From Pelagibacterium lacus (lineage in GTDB: Bacteria > Pseudomonadota > Alphaproteobacteria > Rhizobiales > Devosiaceae), in NCBI RefSeq assembly GCF_003345525.1, contig NZ_QQNH01000002.1:218374-282373 (forward strand): a stretch of DNA of 64,000 nt, written 5' to 3'. A model generated the notes under the pieces. It searched no databases and had not been told where the DNA came from. It saw only the letters and a list, made by a program, of their open reading frames with translations. Below are positions 1 through 8,613 of this stretch, piece by piece (the first letter of the stretch is position 1; each line of letters starts with the position of its first letter). A program made the position numbers and the translations under genes.

Positions 1-743
1 GTGGTCAGCGCGTTGTCGGCCTCGACGAGGATGCCGAGACGCTGGGCGACCTCGCGATAGGCATCGACCAGGCCGCCCAGATCTTCGCGGAAGCGGTCCT
101 TGTCGAGCTTGTTGCGGGTCTTGATGTCCCAGAGGCGGCAATTGTCGGGGGAAAGCTCGTCGGCGAGCACGATGCGCATCAGGTCGCCCTCGAACAGGCG
201 CCCGCATTCGATCTTGAAATCGACCAGCTGGATGCCGACGCCCATGAACAGGCCGGTGAGGAAATCGTTGACCCGCACGGCCAGCGCCATGATGTCGTCG
301 AGCTCCTGGGGATTGGCCCAGCCGAAGGCGGTGATGTGCTCCTCGGAGACCATGGGATCGCCCAAGGCGTCGTCCTTATAGTAGAATTCGATGATTGAGC
401 GGGGCAGCTGGGTGCCCGATTCGAGGCCGAGGCGCTTGCACAGCGAGCCGGCGGCGACGTTGCGGACCACCACCTCGATGGGGATGATCTCGACTTCGCG
501 GATCAGCTGCTCGCGCATGTTGATGCGGCGCACGAAATGGGTCGGGATGCCGAGCTGGTTGAGCCGGGAGAAGATGAACTCGGAAATCCGGTTGTTCAGC
601 ACGCCCTTGCCGTCGATGATCTCGTGCTTGGCGCCATTGCCGGCGGTGGCATCGTCCTTGAAGTGCTGGATCAGCGTGCCGGGCTCGGGCCCCTCGTAGA
701 GCACCTTGGCCTTGCCTTCATAGATCTTGCGACGACGGTTCAT
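1..743 (-). CDS. purC: Phosphoribosylaminoimidazole-succinocarboxamide synthase (SAICAR synthetase), 3' end outside window
   Basis: ATP-dependent ligation of aspartate to CAIR in de novo purine synthesis. Reading leftward from the ATG at 743-741, 247 codons are open with no stop, so the C-terminus lies beyond the window edge; the family is about 255 residues, so only a few are missing. The N-terminal nucleotide-binding motif with KIYEGKAK (residues 6-13), the signature [10 protein letters not shown] (91-100) and LVDFKIECG (173-181) are intact. It is divergent from the zeta-subunit gene across 235 bp, a common alphaproteobacterial neighbourhood for purC. Identification is secure. Confidence 0.95.
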   Translation of the reverse strand, partial: MNRRRKIYEGKAKVLYEGPEPGTLIQHFKDDATAGNGAKHEIIDGKGVLNNRISEFIFSRLNQLGIPTHFVRRINMREQLIREVEIIPIEVVVRNVAAGSLCKRLGLESGTQLPRSIIEFYYKDDALGDPMVSEEHITAFGWANPQELDDIMALAVRVNDFLTGLFMGVGIQLVDFKIECGRLFEGDLMRIVLADELSPDNCRLWDIKTRNKLDKDRFREDLGGLVDAYREVAQRLGILVEADNALT

Positions 744-978
744 TTCACCTGTCCGTGGATTGCAGAATTACGCCTGATCGGAATTGCGGGCACTCATGCG
801 CCTTTTTGGGGCAGGATTGCAAGCGATTTCACCGGTTATACCGATTCCCGCCCCGTTTGGCCAAAAACCTTCGGCAAGCGGTCGATGGCAGGGCCCGGCG
901 AGTTGATTTCGCCGGCCGGAGCGCATATCTGGCAAAGGGAAAGCCGCAGGGGCGGCACTAGCCAAGGGACCGGAAACC

Positions 979-1305
979 ATGTCTTCATTCGACGAACGCC
1001 AGAAGGGCGAGGAAGCCAAGTTCGCCCATGACGCATCGCTGCGGTTCAAGGCCGAGGCGCGGCGCAACAAGCACCTCGCCCATTGGGCGGCCCGGGAAAT
1101 GGGCAGCGACAGCGCCGAGGACATGGCCAATTACGTGGCCGAGGTGATCGCCGCCGACATGGCCCAGAGCGGGCATGGGGACGTGGTGCGAAAGATCAAG
1201 GCCGATTTCGACGCCAAGGGCCTCGACATCGCCGAACAGGCGATCGAGGCTAGAATCGCCGAATTCGACATCCAGGCGCGCAAGGAAGTGCTGTCCGAGG
1301 CCTAG
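979..1305 (+). CDS. ATPase inhibitor subunit zeta (DUF1476)
   Basis: A 108-residue, highly charged, helical protein with the typical opening MSSFDERQKGEEAKFAHD. This family is the alphaproteobacterial zeta subunit, which in Paracoccus binds the F1 sector and blocks ATP hydrolysis; the N-terminal segment is the inhibitory part. The gene lies next to purC, a conserved arrangement in the class. Its TAG stop overlaps the stop of the convergent hydrolase gene within a CTAG palindrome at 1302-1305. Family assignment is firm; the inhibitory role in this species is inferred. Confidence 0.9.
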   Translation: MSSFDERQKGEEAKFAHDASLRFKAEARRNKHLAHWAAREMGSDSAEDMANYVAEVIAADMAQSGHGDVVRKIKADFDAKGLDIAEQAIEARIAEFDIQARKEVLSEA

Positions 1306-1853
1306 ATCCGGCTCATCAGGCGGGTGAACATCAGCAGCCCCTCGGGCCAGGGGCCGTGGCCGGATTCGACGTCGATATGGCCGACATCGCCCGCGATGTG
1401 GAAATCGGAGCCCCAGCGGGCGGCAAATTCGGCGGCGCGCTCGACGGTGCACCAGGGGTCGTTGGCCGAGGCGACCAGCATGGAGGGGAATTTCAGCGGA
1501 TCGCCGGACAGCCCGCGAAAAGGCGCCATCACGGCCGGCACGTCGGGATGCTCGTCCACATCGGGGGGCGCGACGAGGAAGGCCGCGCGCACCTTGGTGT
1601 CGGCCAGGGTCTGGCTGGCGGCGACGATGGCCTGCACCCCCAGCGAATGGCCGACCAGAACCACCGGCCGCGTGGCCATCATGATGTCGCGCTCCAGCGT
1701 TTCCAGCCAGCCGGCCAGGGTGGGGCGATCCCATTCCTGCTGCTCGACGAAACGGGCATTGCGGATCTTGTCCGCCCAGCGGTGCTGCCAGTGACCGGGA
1801 GCGGCATGGCCCAGCCCGGGAACGATGAGGATATCGGCGTCGGCGGTTTTCAT
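1302..1853 (-). CDS. RBBP9/YdeN-family alpha/beta serine hydrolase
   Basis: A 183-residue small serine hydrolase. The nucleophile elbow GHSLG is at residues 68-72 (Ser70), a likely acid is Asp132 in NDPW, and the histidine is His159 in GDVGHI, followed by the family-typical ESGHGPWPEG. The substrate of bacterial members is mostly unknown; esterase activity is probable. The ATG at 1853 is chosen over an upstream in-frame start at 1931 because homology begins there (DILIVPGLG) and the longer start would run to the regulator's operator. It is divergent from the ArsR-type regulator. Confidence 0.85.
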   Translation of the reverse strand: MKTADADILIVPGLGHAAPGHWQHRWADKIRNARFVEQQEWDRPTLAGWLETLERDIMMATRPVVLVGHSLGVQAIVAASQTLADTKVRAAFLVAPPDVDEHPDVPAVMAPFRGLSGDPLKFPSMLVASANDPWCTVERAAEFAARWGSDFHIAGDVGHIDVESGHGPWPEGLLMFTRLMSRI

Positions 1854-1942
1854 GATTCTCAGATTAGGAGGTCGGGGGGACGAGGGGAAGGGCGCAACCC
1901 GAGAGATCGGCACGAGGCCCGGGGTTTTCAAGGCGCGCCCGC

Positions 1943-1964
1943 ATTGACAACTTAATTTGTCAAT
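1943..1964. promoter_or_regulatory. Inverted-repeat operator between hydrolase and ArsR-type gene
   Basis: Perfect 8-bp arms ATTGACAA and TTGTCAAT separated by six A/T-rich bases (CTTAAT). The left arm contains a consensus -35 hexamer TTGACA on the plus strand and the right arm contains one on the minus strand. The palindrome ends 14 bp before the ATG of the regulator, so a sigma-70 promoter using this -35 would start transcription at or near the start codon. Autorepression by the adjacent ArsR-like protein is inferred. Confidence 0.55.
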
Positions 1965-1978
1965 GGCAAGATGGCGGC

Positions 1979-2581
1979 ATGCAGGACCTTTCCGTCATCA
2001 CCGATCCGCAGGCGGCCATGGCCGCGCTCGACCCGATCCGTAACCGGCTGCTGGCCGAGCTGGATGCCCCGGCCTCGGCGGCGACGCTGGCCGGACGCAT
2101 CGGCCTGCCGCGCCAGAAGATAAATTACCACCTGCGGGCGCTGGAAGCGGCGGGGCTGGTGGGCGTGGCCGAGGAGCGGCAATGGGGCGGGCTCACCGAG
2201 CGCCGGCTGGTGGCCTCGGCGCGGTCCTTCGTCGTCTCGCCCGAAGTGCTGGGAGCGGTCGCCGCCGACCCCGCGCGCAGCCGCGACCGGCTGGCGGCGA
2301 GCTATGTGATCGCGCTGGGTGCACGCGTGGTGCGCGAGGTCGGCGCGCTGTGGCGGCGGGCCCGGGCGGCCGACAAGGACCTGGCGACCCTGGCCATCGA
2401 CACCGAAATCCGCTTCGCCTCGGCGGCGGACCGGGCCGCGTTCACGCGCGAGCTGACGCGGGCGGTGAGCGAACTGGCCGGCCGCTATCACGACGCAACG
2501 GCGCCGGGCGGGCGGCCGCATCGGCTGACCATCGTTTCCCATCCCACGCCGCTGGAGCGCCCGACGGATCAGGCGCTCTAG
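1979..2581 (+). CDS. ArsR-type winged-helix transcriptional regulator
   Basis: A 200-residue protein. Residues about 15-75 form an ArsR/HTH_20 winged helix: DPIRNRLLAEL, then ASAATLAGRIGLPRQKINYH as recognition helices and ALEAAGLV before the wing. No cysteine metal-binding motif of classical ArsR sensors is present, so it is more likely a ligand- or redox-type regulator of the kind that is often paired with AHSA1/SRPBCC genes. The likely SRPBCC partner follows 80 bp downstream. A palindrome just upstream suggests autoregulation. Confidence 0.8.
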   Translation: MQDLSVITDPQAAMAALDPIRNRLLAELDAPASAATLAGRIGLPRQKINYHLRALEAAGLVGVAEERQWGGLTERRLVASARSFVVSPEVLGAVAADPARSRDRLAASYVIALGARVVREVGALWRRARAADKDLATLAIDTEIRFASAADRAAFTRELTRAVSELAGRYHDATAPGGRPHRLTIVSHPTPLERPTDQAL

Positions 2582-2588
2582 CGGTTTA

Positions 2589-2641
2589 TTTTTTCGCGTT
2601 TCCGAACCGGAAAACCGGTTCCACTTTTCCTGGAAACGCTC
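2589..2641. repeat. RIME-like palindromic intergenic repeat, copy 1
   Basis: Outer arms GCGTTTCC (2596-2603) and GGAAACGC (2632-2639) enclose an inner dyad built from ACCGGAAAACCGGTT. A near-identical element sits at 21417-21469. Such palindromes resemble the intergenic mosaic elements of Rhizobiales. Here it lies between the regulator and the SRPBCC gene and could form a hairpin in the transcript. Confidence 0.75.
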
Positions 2642-2661
2642 GAAGCCGGAAAGGACACAGG

Positions 2662-3462
2662 ATGCCTGTCAAAAAGGAGTCGTCGGGACGCCGCTCGGTG
2701 GAGGCCGAGATCGAGGTGCCGGGCACGCCGGAAGCGGTGTGGGAGGCCATTGCGACGGGGCCGGGGATTTCGGCCTGGTTCGTGCCCTCTACGGTCGATG
2801 GCCGGGTCGGGGGCAAGACCATCCAGCATTTCGCCCCGGATTCGAGCATGGATTCGGTGGGCGCGATCACCGAATGGCAGCCGCCGCACCGGTTCGTCGC
2901 CACCACCGAGGAGGAGATGGGCACGGTGGCCAGCGAATGGACGGTGGAAGCGAGGGCCGGCGGCACCTGCACGGTGCGCATCGTCCATAGCTGGTTCGCC
3001 GAAGGCGACGACTGGGACGACCAGTATGAGGGCCATGCGGCGGGCTGGGCGTCGTTCTTCAAGATTCTCAAGCTCTATCTCGAGCATTTCCCCGGCGAAC
3101 GCAGCGCGCTGGTGCAGACGGCGGCCAAGTTCGAGGGATCGGTGGCCGAGGCGTTCGAGCGGCTGATGGGGCCGCTCGGCATCGGGCCCGGCAGCGAGGG
3201 GCAGCGCACCACTGCCGGACCGGATGGGCCGGAACTGGCGGGCCGGGTGCTGGAAGCGCCGAACGGGCCGGAGGGATTCAGCGTTATCATGCTGGTCGAC
3301 CGGCCGGCGCGGGCCATCGCGCATATGATCGGGTTCCCGATGGGCGGGCCGATCCATATTTCGGTGCGGTTCTATCTCTATGGTGCCGAGGCCATGGCGC
3401 GGGCCGGGGAGATCGAAAGCTTCTGGAGCGGCTGGCTGGCCGAGCGGTTTCCGGCCCGATAG
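2662..3462 (+). CDS. SRPBCC (AHSA1/CalC-like) domain protein
   Basis: A 266-residue protein starting at the ATG at 2662, which is preceded by an AGGA sequence. Residues about 10-150 form an AHSA1-like START-superfamily fold (VEAEIEVPGTPEAVWEAIATGPGI is the typical first strand and helix; TEWQPPHRF and EWTVEA follow). The remaining 100 residues are a second, less conserved half. AHSA1 proteins bind small hydrophobic ligands or act as co-chaperones; the function here is unknown. Pairing with the ArsR-type gene suggests a regulated operon. The last codons and stop lie inside a 23-bp sequence repeated before the next gene. Confidence 0.8.
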   Translation: MPVKKESSGRRSVEAEIEVPGTPEAVWEAIATGPGISAWFVPSTVDGRVGGKTIQHFAPDSSMDSVGAITEWQPPHRFVATTEEEMGTVASEWTVEARAGGTCTVRIVHSWFAEGDDWDDQYEGHAAGWASFFKILKLYLEHFPGERSALVQTAAKFEGSVAEAFERLMGPLGIGPGSEGQRTTAGPDGPELAGRVLEAPNGPEGFSVIMLVDRPARAIAHMIGFPMGGPIHISVRFYLYGAEAMARAGEIESFWSGWLAERFPAR

Positions 3463-3540
3463 GGGGCGAGATGGAATAGGCAGGCGGTGATGCGTGGGGA
3501 GAGGCTGAGGCAGGTTCGCGGGCGAGGGTGCCGGTGGAGA

Positions 3541-3690
3541 GTCAGCGCCCCCTCATCCGTCTCGGACCTTTGCGGTCCGATCCACCTTCTCCCACGAGGG
3601 GAGAAGGGGGTTCCTGGGGCGGCGGCGGTTCTTCCTTCTCCCCTGGTGGGAGAAGGTGGCCGCGGAGCGGTCGGATGAGGGGGGCGCTGA
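3541..3690. repeat. 150-bp inverted-repeat element, copy A
   Basis: Starts with GTCAGCGCCCCCTCATCCG and ends with the near-complement CGGATGAGGGGGGCGCTGA. Internal hairpins include CGGACC/GGTCCG, CTTCTCCC/GGGAGAAG and a second CTTCTCCCC/GGGAGAAGG pair. It shares a GGTGGAGA flank with the other copies. It has no coding content; it resembles a MITE or a REP/BIME-like unit. Confidence 0.8.
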
Positions 3691-3826
3691 GGTGGCTATT
3701 GGACGAAGGGCGGGTGATGGTGCTCTTGGCTCCACCCCACCCCTCCCTCCCCGTCAAGGGAAGGGTGATGGCGTTGGGGGCGGAGCGGAGCTGAGGCCGG
3801 TTTGCGGACGGGGGTGTTGGTGGAGA

Positions 3827-3979
3827 GTCAGCGGCCCCCTCATCCGTCTCGGACCTTGCGGTCCGATCCACCTTCTCCCACGAGGGGAGAAGGGTGTCCC
3901 TGGGGCGGGCGCCGATCTTTTCCTTCTCCCCTGGTGGGAGAAGGTGGCCGCGAAGCGGTCGGATGAGGGGGGCGCTGAG
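3827..3979. repeat. 150-bp inverted-repeat element, copy B
   Basis: Same organisation as copy A: terminal inverted repeats, then paired CTTCTCCC/GGGAGAAG blocks and a GGCCGCGAAGCGGTC core before the right terminus. It is about 90% identical to copy A by eye; the differences lie mostly in the central spacer. Confidence 0.8.
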
Positions 3980-4039
3980 GTGATTATTGGGCGAAGGGGC
4001 GGGGGGCGATTTCCGGCCCGATAGCAGGCGAGGACGAAA

Positions 4040-4720
4040 ATGGCGGACAGGGCTGTAGAGGACATTCTGGCGCAACTGGAAGCGCTGGGCGACGAGCGCA
4101 TGCGGGCGCAGAATCGCAAGAACGGCGCCGGGGACAACCAGTTCGGTGTGCGGCTGGGTGAAATCCGCAAGGTCGCGGCCCGGGTCAAATGTGATCATGA
4201 CACGGCCATGGCGCTGTGGCAGAGCGGCAATGTCGAGGGCCGGCTGCTCGCCGCCCTGTCGTTCAAGCCCAAGGCGCTGTCGATGGCCGAGCTCGACCGG
4301 CTGGTGCGGTCGGTGAGTTTCGTGCAGGAGGCCGATTGGCTGACCGCCTATGTGGTCAAGAAGCATCCCGACAAGGAGACGCTGCGGCGGGGCTGGATGG
4401 AAGATGCCGACTGCTGGGCGGCGCGGGCCGGATGGAGCCTCACCGCCGAGCGGATCGACAAGGCCCCCGAGGGGCTGGACCTTGCGGGACTGCTCGACCG
4501 GATCGAAGCCGAGATGGGCGATGCGGCGCCGGAAGCAAAGTGGACGATGAATTTCTGCCTGGCGGGGATCGGGATCAATTTTCCCGAACATCGCGCCCGC
4601 GCCCTGGCCATTGGGGAGGCGTTGGGCGCTTATCGCGACTATCCCGTGCCCAAGGGCTGCACGTCGCCGTTTGCTCCGCTGTGGATCGCCGAGATGGTGC
4701 GGCGGGGGGAGGCGGGGTAG
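4040..4720 (+). CDS. AlkD-like DNA alkylation repair protein (COG4912)
   Basis: A 226-residue all-helical, HEAT-like protein. Recognisable features are NQFGVRLGEIRKVA near residue 35, the tryptophan-rich WLTAYVVKKHPDK segment near 100, and a C-terminal YPVPKGCTSPFAP. AlkD family members excise or recognise alkylated bases such as 3-methyladenine, using aromatic residues and an aspartate. This is the short YhaZ/COG4912 type, whose glycosylase activity is not proven in most species. The gene sits between two repeat blocks and is probably transcribed alone. Confidence 0.75.
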   Translation: MADRAVEDILAQLEALGDERMRAQNRKNGAGDNQFGVRLGEIRKVAARVKCDHDTAMALWQSGNVEGRLLAALSFKPKALSMAELDRLVRSVSFVQEADWLTAYVVKKHPDKETLRRGWMEDADCWAARAGWSLTAERIDKAPEGLDLAGLLDRIEAEMGDAAPEAKWTMNFCLAGIGINFPEHRARALAIGEALGAYRDYPVPKGCTSPFAPLWIAEMVRRGEAG

Positions 4721-4788
4721 CGCGCGTGGGGGAGGGGCGAGGCTGAGGTGGCGGCAGGGAGGAACGCGGGCGGGGGTGTGGGTGGAGA

Positions 4789-4937
4789 GTCAGCGGCCCC
4801 CTCATCCGTCTCGGGCCTTGCGGCCCGATCCACCTTCTCCCACGAGGGGAGAAGGGAGGCTTGCCGCTGACTCATTCTTCCCTTCTCCCCTGGTGGGAGA
4901 AGGTGGCCGCGAAGCGGTCGGATGAGGGGGGCGCTGA
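4789..4937. repeat. 150-bp inverted-repeat element, copy C
   Basis: Third full copy, between the AlkD-like gene and the 3' end of purB. The termini GTCAGCGGCCCCCTCATCCG and the complement ending in GCGCTGA are intact, as are both CTTCTCCC/GGGAGAAG pairs. It lies between convergent genes, so its hairpins may also terminate transcription. Confidence 0.8.
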
Positions 4938-4968
4938 GCTTCTAAAAGCGCCCCGGGGGCAGTGGGTT

Positions 4969-6273
4969 TTACTCGCCGAATACGCGCCGGAAAATCGTGT
5001 CGACGTGTTTGAGGTGGTAGGCGTCGTCGAAGGAGGCGTCGATCTGGGCGGGGGAGAGCCGGGCCGATACGTCGGGATCGGATTTGAGGAAATCGGGGAA
5101 CTTGCCCTCGCCGCGCCAGACCTTCATGGCGTTGCGCTGCACGGCGGAATAGCTCTCCTCGCGGCTCATGCCGGCCTGGGTGAGCGCGAGCAGGAAGCGC
5201 TGGGAATTGTGCAGGCCACCGAGCTTGTCCATGTTGGCCTTCATGTTCTCGGGATAAACCACGAGATTGTCGATGACATTGGTCATCCGGGCCAGCGCGA
5301 AATCCAGCGTCACGGTGGCGTCGGGGCCGATCATACGCTCGACCGAGGAATGGGAGATGTCGCGCTCGTGCCAGAGGGCGACGTTTTCGAGCGCCGGGAT
5401 GACCATGCCGCGCACGAGACGCGCGAGGCCGGTGAGGTTTTCGGTCAGCACCGGATTGCGCTTGTGCGGCATGGCCGAGGAGCCTTTCTGGCCGGGGGAG
5501 AAATATTCCTCGGCTTCGAGCACTTCGGTGCGCTGCAGGTGACGGATTTCGGTGGCCAGACGCTCGATGGACGACGCGATGACCCCGAGCGTCGCGAAAT
5601 ACATGGCGTGGCGGTCGCGGGGGATGACCTGGGTCGAGACCGGCTCGATGGCAAGGCCCATCTGCGCGGCGACATATTCCTCGACGGAGGGGTCGATATT
5701 GGCGAAAGAGCCCACGGCGCCGGAAATGGCGCAGGTGGCGATTTCCTCTCGGGCATGCACCAGCCGCTCGCGGCAGCGGGAGAATTCGGCATAGGCCTGG
5801 GCGAGCTTCACGCCGAAGGTGGTGGGCTCGGCATGGATGCCGTGGCTGCGGCCGATGGTGATGGTGTGCTTGTGCTCATAGGCGCGCTTCTTGAGGGCGG
5901 CGAGCAGGGCGTCGATATCGGCCAGCAGCAGGTCGGAGGCGCGGGCGAGCTGGACGGAAAGCGTCGTATCGAGCACGTCCGAGGAGGTCATGCCCTGATG
6001 CACGAACCGGGCCTCCGGGCCGACGATTTCGGCCAGATGGGTCAAAAAGGCGATGACGTCGTGCTTGACCTCGCGCTCGATCTCGTCGATGCGCGCCACG
6101 TCGAATTGCGCGTCCTTGCCGCGGGCCCAGATCTCGTCGGCCGACGCCTGCGGCACGACGCCAAGCCTCGCCTGCGCGGTGGTGGCGTGGGCCTCGATCT
6201 CGAACCAGATCCGGAATTTGCTCTCGGGCGACCAGATGTCGACCATTTCTTTGCGGGAATAGCGCGGGATCAT
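4969..6273 (-). CDS. purB: Adenylosuccinate lyase
   Basis: A 434-residue enzyme of the fumarase/aspartase superfamily. It cleaves SAICAR to AICAR and adenylosuccinate to AMP, the step after PurC and the last step to AMP. Conserved elements are TSSDV (96-100), GRSHG with the general acid histidine (141-145) and the superfamily signature GSSAMPHKRNP (264-274) on the flexible catalytic loop. The length is normal. The rpe gene lies 38 bp upstream on the same strand, so the two may be cotranscribed. Confidence 0.96.
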   Translation of the reverse strand: MIPRYSRKEMVDIWSPESKFRIWFEIEAHATTAQARLGVVPQASADEIWARGKDAQFDVARIDEIEREVKHDVIAFLTHLAEIVGPEARFVHQGMTSSDVLDTTLSVQLARASDLLLADIDALLAALKKRAYEHKHTITIGRSHGIHAEPTTFGVKLAQAYAEFSRCRERLVHAREEIATCAISGAVGSFANIDPSVEEYVAAQMGLAIEPVSTQVIPRDRHAMYFATLGVIASSIERLATEIRHLQRTEVLEAEEYFSPGQKGSSAMPHKRNPVLTENLTGLARLVRGMVIPALENVALWHERDISHSSVERMIGPDATVTLDFALARMTNVIDNLVVYPENMKANMDKLGGLHNSQRFLLALTQAGMSREESYSAVQRNAMKVWRGEGKFPDFLKSDPDVSARLSPAQIDASFDDAYHLKHVDTIFRRVFGE

Positions 6274-6311
6274 GGGGTTAGCGTCCGTTGGTTCAGAAAC
6301 AGAATCAGGGT

Positions 6312-6986
6312 TCAGCGGGCGGCTTCTGCCGCGTCGCGGATGGCGGCGATGCGTGGGGCGTAGGTGGCCGGGTCGTTGCCCTTGTAGATGGCCGAGCCGG
6401 CGACAAAGGCATTGGCGCCGGCCTTGGCGAGGGCCTTGACGGTTTGGGGATCGACGCCGCCATCGACCTCGATGTCGATGTCGCGGTCTCCGACCAGCGC
6501 GCGAGCCTCGGCGACCTTGGCGACGGCCTCGGGGATGAAGGCCTGGCCGCCGAAGCCGGGATTGACGCTCATGATCAGGATGAGGTCGAGCCGGTCGATG
6601 ACGTGCCGGATGGCCGAGACGGGGGTGGCGGGATTGAGCACGACGCCGGCCTTCTTGCCCAGCGCGCGGATGGCCTGCAGGGAGCGGTCGAGATGGGGGC
6701 CGGCCTCGGCATGGATCGAGATGATGTCGGCGCCGGCCTTGGCGAAGGCCTCGAGATAGGGGTCGGCCGGGGCGATCATCAGGTGCACGTCGAGGGGTTT
6801 TTGCGTCACCGGCCGGATGGCCTCGACGATCAGGGGGCCGATGGTGATGTTGGGGACGAAATGGCCGTCCATGACGTCGACATGAATCCAGTCGGCGCCG
6901 CCCGCGTCGACGGCGCGGACTTCCTCGCCGAGGCGGGCGAAATCGGCTGAGAGGATGGACGGGGCGATCTTGATGGATTGGGCCAT
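6312..6986 (-). CDS. rpe: Ribulose-phosphate 3-epimerase
   Basis: A 224-residue TIM barrel that interconverts ribulose-5-phosphate and xylulose-5-phosphate in the pentose phosphate pathway. It starts at [16 protein letters not shown]; the metal and catalytic motif [11 protein letters not shown] is at 36-46, DVHLMI follows at 66-71, and the second catalytic Asp is in the VDGGV motif. An in-frame start 23 codons upstream adds a non-conserved tail and is rejected. The gnd gene of the same pathway is elsewhere in the window, not linked. Confidence 0.95.
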   Translation of the reverse strand: MAQSIKIAPSILSADFARLGEEVRAVDAGGADWIHVDVMDGHFVPNITIGPLIVEAIRPVTQKPLDVHLMIAPADPYLEAFAKAGADIISIHAEAGPHLDRSLQAIRALGKKAGVVLNPATPVSAIRHVIDRLDLILIMSVNPGFGGQAFIPEAVAKVAEARALVGDRDIDIEVDGGVDPQTVKALAKAGANAFVAGSAIYKGNDPATYAPRIAAIRDAAEAAR

Positions 6987-7162
6987 TGCGGGCCTCCGGC
7001 TAGCCTGCGGGTGGCGGTTTCTTAGTATGGGTAAAACGGAAATCCCAGCCCCCAAAGGTCGCAGATGCCCATTTCATCACTTAGGCGCGATGCGACCGGT
7101 GCACGCATTGCCTATTTCGGGCAAGGCGATACAACCGGCGCGGTCGTGATCGTGGAGTGCAT

Positions 7163-7900
7163 ATGTTCGGATTCGAATTGCCGGTTGTGTTCGGGGCCGG
7201 GGTGCTGAGCTTTCTCAGCCCCTGCGTTTTGCCGCTGGTGCCGGCCTATCTCACCTATATGTCGGGGGCGACCTTCGAGCGGCTGCGCGAGGAAGGGGTG
7301 GCCGGGGGGCGGCTCTATGGCCGCACGGCGATCACGGCGCTGGCCTTCGTATTGGGGTTCTCGCTGATCTTCATCGCCTTCGGGGCGACGGCGACGGTGT
7401 TCGGGCAGGCGCTGCGGCGGGCTTTGCCGGTGCTGATGCCGCTGGCGGGGATCGTCATCATCGTCATGGGGCTGCATTTCCTCGGGGTGTTCCGGATCGG
7501 CTGGCTCTATCGCCAGTTCAAGCTCGAAGGGCCGAAAATGGCCAGCGGGCCGCTGGGCGGGTTCCTGCTCGGCCTCGCCTTCGCCATCGGCTGGACGCCG
7601 TGTATCGGGCCGGTGCTGGCGGCGATCCTCGTCGTCTCGGCCAACCAGACCACCGCCTGGGAAGGCGCGGCGCTGCTGGGGGTCTATTCGGCGGGACTGG
7701 GCGTGCCCTTCCTCCTCGCGGCGCTGGCGCTGGGGCCGTTCCTCACCTTCTTCGACGGGTTCAAGAAATATCTGGGCATGGTCGAGAAGGTCATGGGGGC
7801 GCTGCTGGTGGTGGTGGGACTGTTGTTCCTCACCGGCAATTTCACCCGGCTGGCCTTCTGGATGCAGGCCAATTTCGAAGTGCTGAATCAATTCGGTTAG
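7163..7900 (+). CDS. CcdA-type cytochrome c biogenesis / thiol-disulfide transmembrane protein
   Basis: A 245-residue integral membrane protein with six predicted helices. The two redox cysteines typical of CcdA/DsbD transmembrane domains are in SPCVLP (Cys21, TM1) and TPCIGP (Cys147, TM4). It passes reducing power from cytoplasmic thioredoxin to periplasmic thiol proteins such as those of cytochrome c maturation. The ATG at 7163 is preferred to a GTG at 7157 because GGAG lies six bases before it. The stop overlaps that of the convergent radC gene. No partner thioredoxin is adjacent. Confidence 0.88.
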   Translation: MFGFELPVVFGAGVLSFLSPCVLPLVPAYLTYMSGATFERLREEGVAGGRLYGRTAITALAFVLGFSLIFIAFGATATVFGQALRRALPVLMPLAGIVIIVMGLHFLGVFRIGWLYRQFKLEGPKMASGPLGGFLLGLAFAIGWTPCIGPVLAAILVVSANQTTAWEGAALLGVYSAGLGVPFLLAALALGPFLTFFDGFKKYLGMVEKVMGALLVVVGLLFLTGNFTRLAFWMQANFEVLNQFG

Positions 7901-8613
7901 AAGAGTTTCATCCCCCGCAGCAAGCTGTGGGTGGATTTGCCGATGATGATGTGGTCGTGCACGGTGATGCCGAGCGGCTTGGCGATGTCGGCGATCTGGC
8001 GGGTCATCTGGATGTCGGTGGGCGAGGGGGCCGGGTCGCCGGAGGGATGGTTGTGGACCAAAATCAGCGCGGTGGCCGAGAGTTCGAGGGTGCGCCGGAT
8101 CACCTCGCGCGGATAGACCGGGGTGTGGTCGACGGTGCCGGTCTGCTGCACCTCGTCGGCGATGAGGCGGTTCTTCTTGTCGAGGAACAGGATGCGGAAC
8201 TGCTCGACGGTTTCATAGGACATGGCCGCCTTGCAATAGTCGATCACCTCGACCCATGAGCCGAGGATGGGCCGGTTGTGCACCGCGTCCTTGCCGATGC
8301 GCTGGGCGGCGGCGAGCACCACCTTGAGCGAGGTGATGGTCGTGGGGCCGAGGCCGCCGATTTCCTCGAGCAGGTGTGGCGGGGCGCCGATGGCCTCGGA
8401 AAAACTGCCGAAGCGCTTGAGCATGGCGCGGGCGATGGGCTTGGTGTCGCGGCGGGGGATGATGGTGAACAGCAGCAGTTCGAGCAGTTCGTAATCTTCC
8501 AGCGCTCCGGCGCCGGACTTGGCGAAGCGCTCGCGCAGCCGGTCGCGATGCCCGAGATAATCGGGCGGGACCTCTCGCAGACCCTTGCCGCCGCCGTCCC
8601 CCCGTTCCGACAT
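7897..8613 (-). CDS. radC: RadC/UPF0758 family JAB-domain protein
   Basis: A 238-residue protein. The N-terminus carries helix-hairpin-helix-like residues ([17 protein letters not shown]) and the C-terminus a JAB1/MPN metalloprotease-like domain with the ligands in [16 protein letters not shown] (His187, His189, Asp200). The old assignment to DNA repair is disputed; the function is unknown. The ATG overlaps the TGA of map by one base (TGATG), so the two are translationally coupled. Confidence 0.9.
   Translation of the reverse strand: MSERGDGGGKGLREVPPDYLGHRDRLRERFAKSGAGALEDYELLELLLFTIIPRRDTKPIARAMLKRFGSFSEAIGAPPHLLEEIGGLGPTTITSLKVVLAAAQRIGKDAVHNRPILGSWVEVIDYCKAAMSYETVEQFRILFLDKKNRLIADEVQQTGTVDHTPVYPREVIRRTLELSATALILVHNHPSGDPAPSPTDIQMTRQIADIAKPLGITVHDHIIIGKSTHSLLRGMKLF

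Larger units (their letters stand above)
3448..4032. repeat. Repeat block bounded by a 23-bp direct duplication
   Basis: The 23 bases at 3448-3470, which contain the final codons and TAG of the SRPBCC gene, reappear at 4010-4032 just before the AlkD-like gene with 21 of 23 identities. Between them lie about 540 bp made of two copies of the 150-bp inverted repeat (3541-3690, 3827-3979) and a spacer with a third short palindromic sequence near 3731-3775. No gene is visible inside. The layout looks like an insertion or duplication at the end of the SRPBCC gene. Confidence 0.7.

Noticed and set aside
744..978. Purine riboswitch before purC
   Set aside because: No aptamer-like conserved core could be recognised in the 235-bp intergenic region.
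3541..3979. Possible CRISPR-like array
   Set aside because: Repeats are 150 bp with terminal inversions and no regular short repeat-spacer pattern; no cas genes.
4861..6363. A 500-codon plus-strand frame
   Set aside because: Antisense to purB and starts within repeat copy C.
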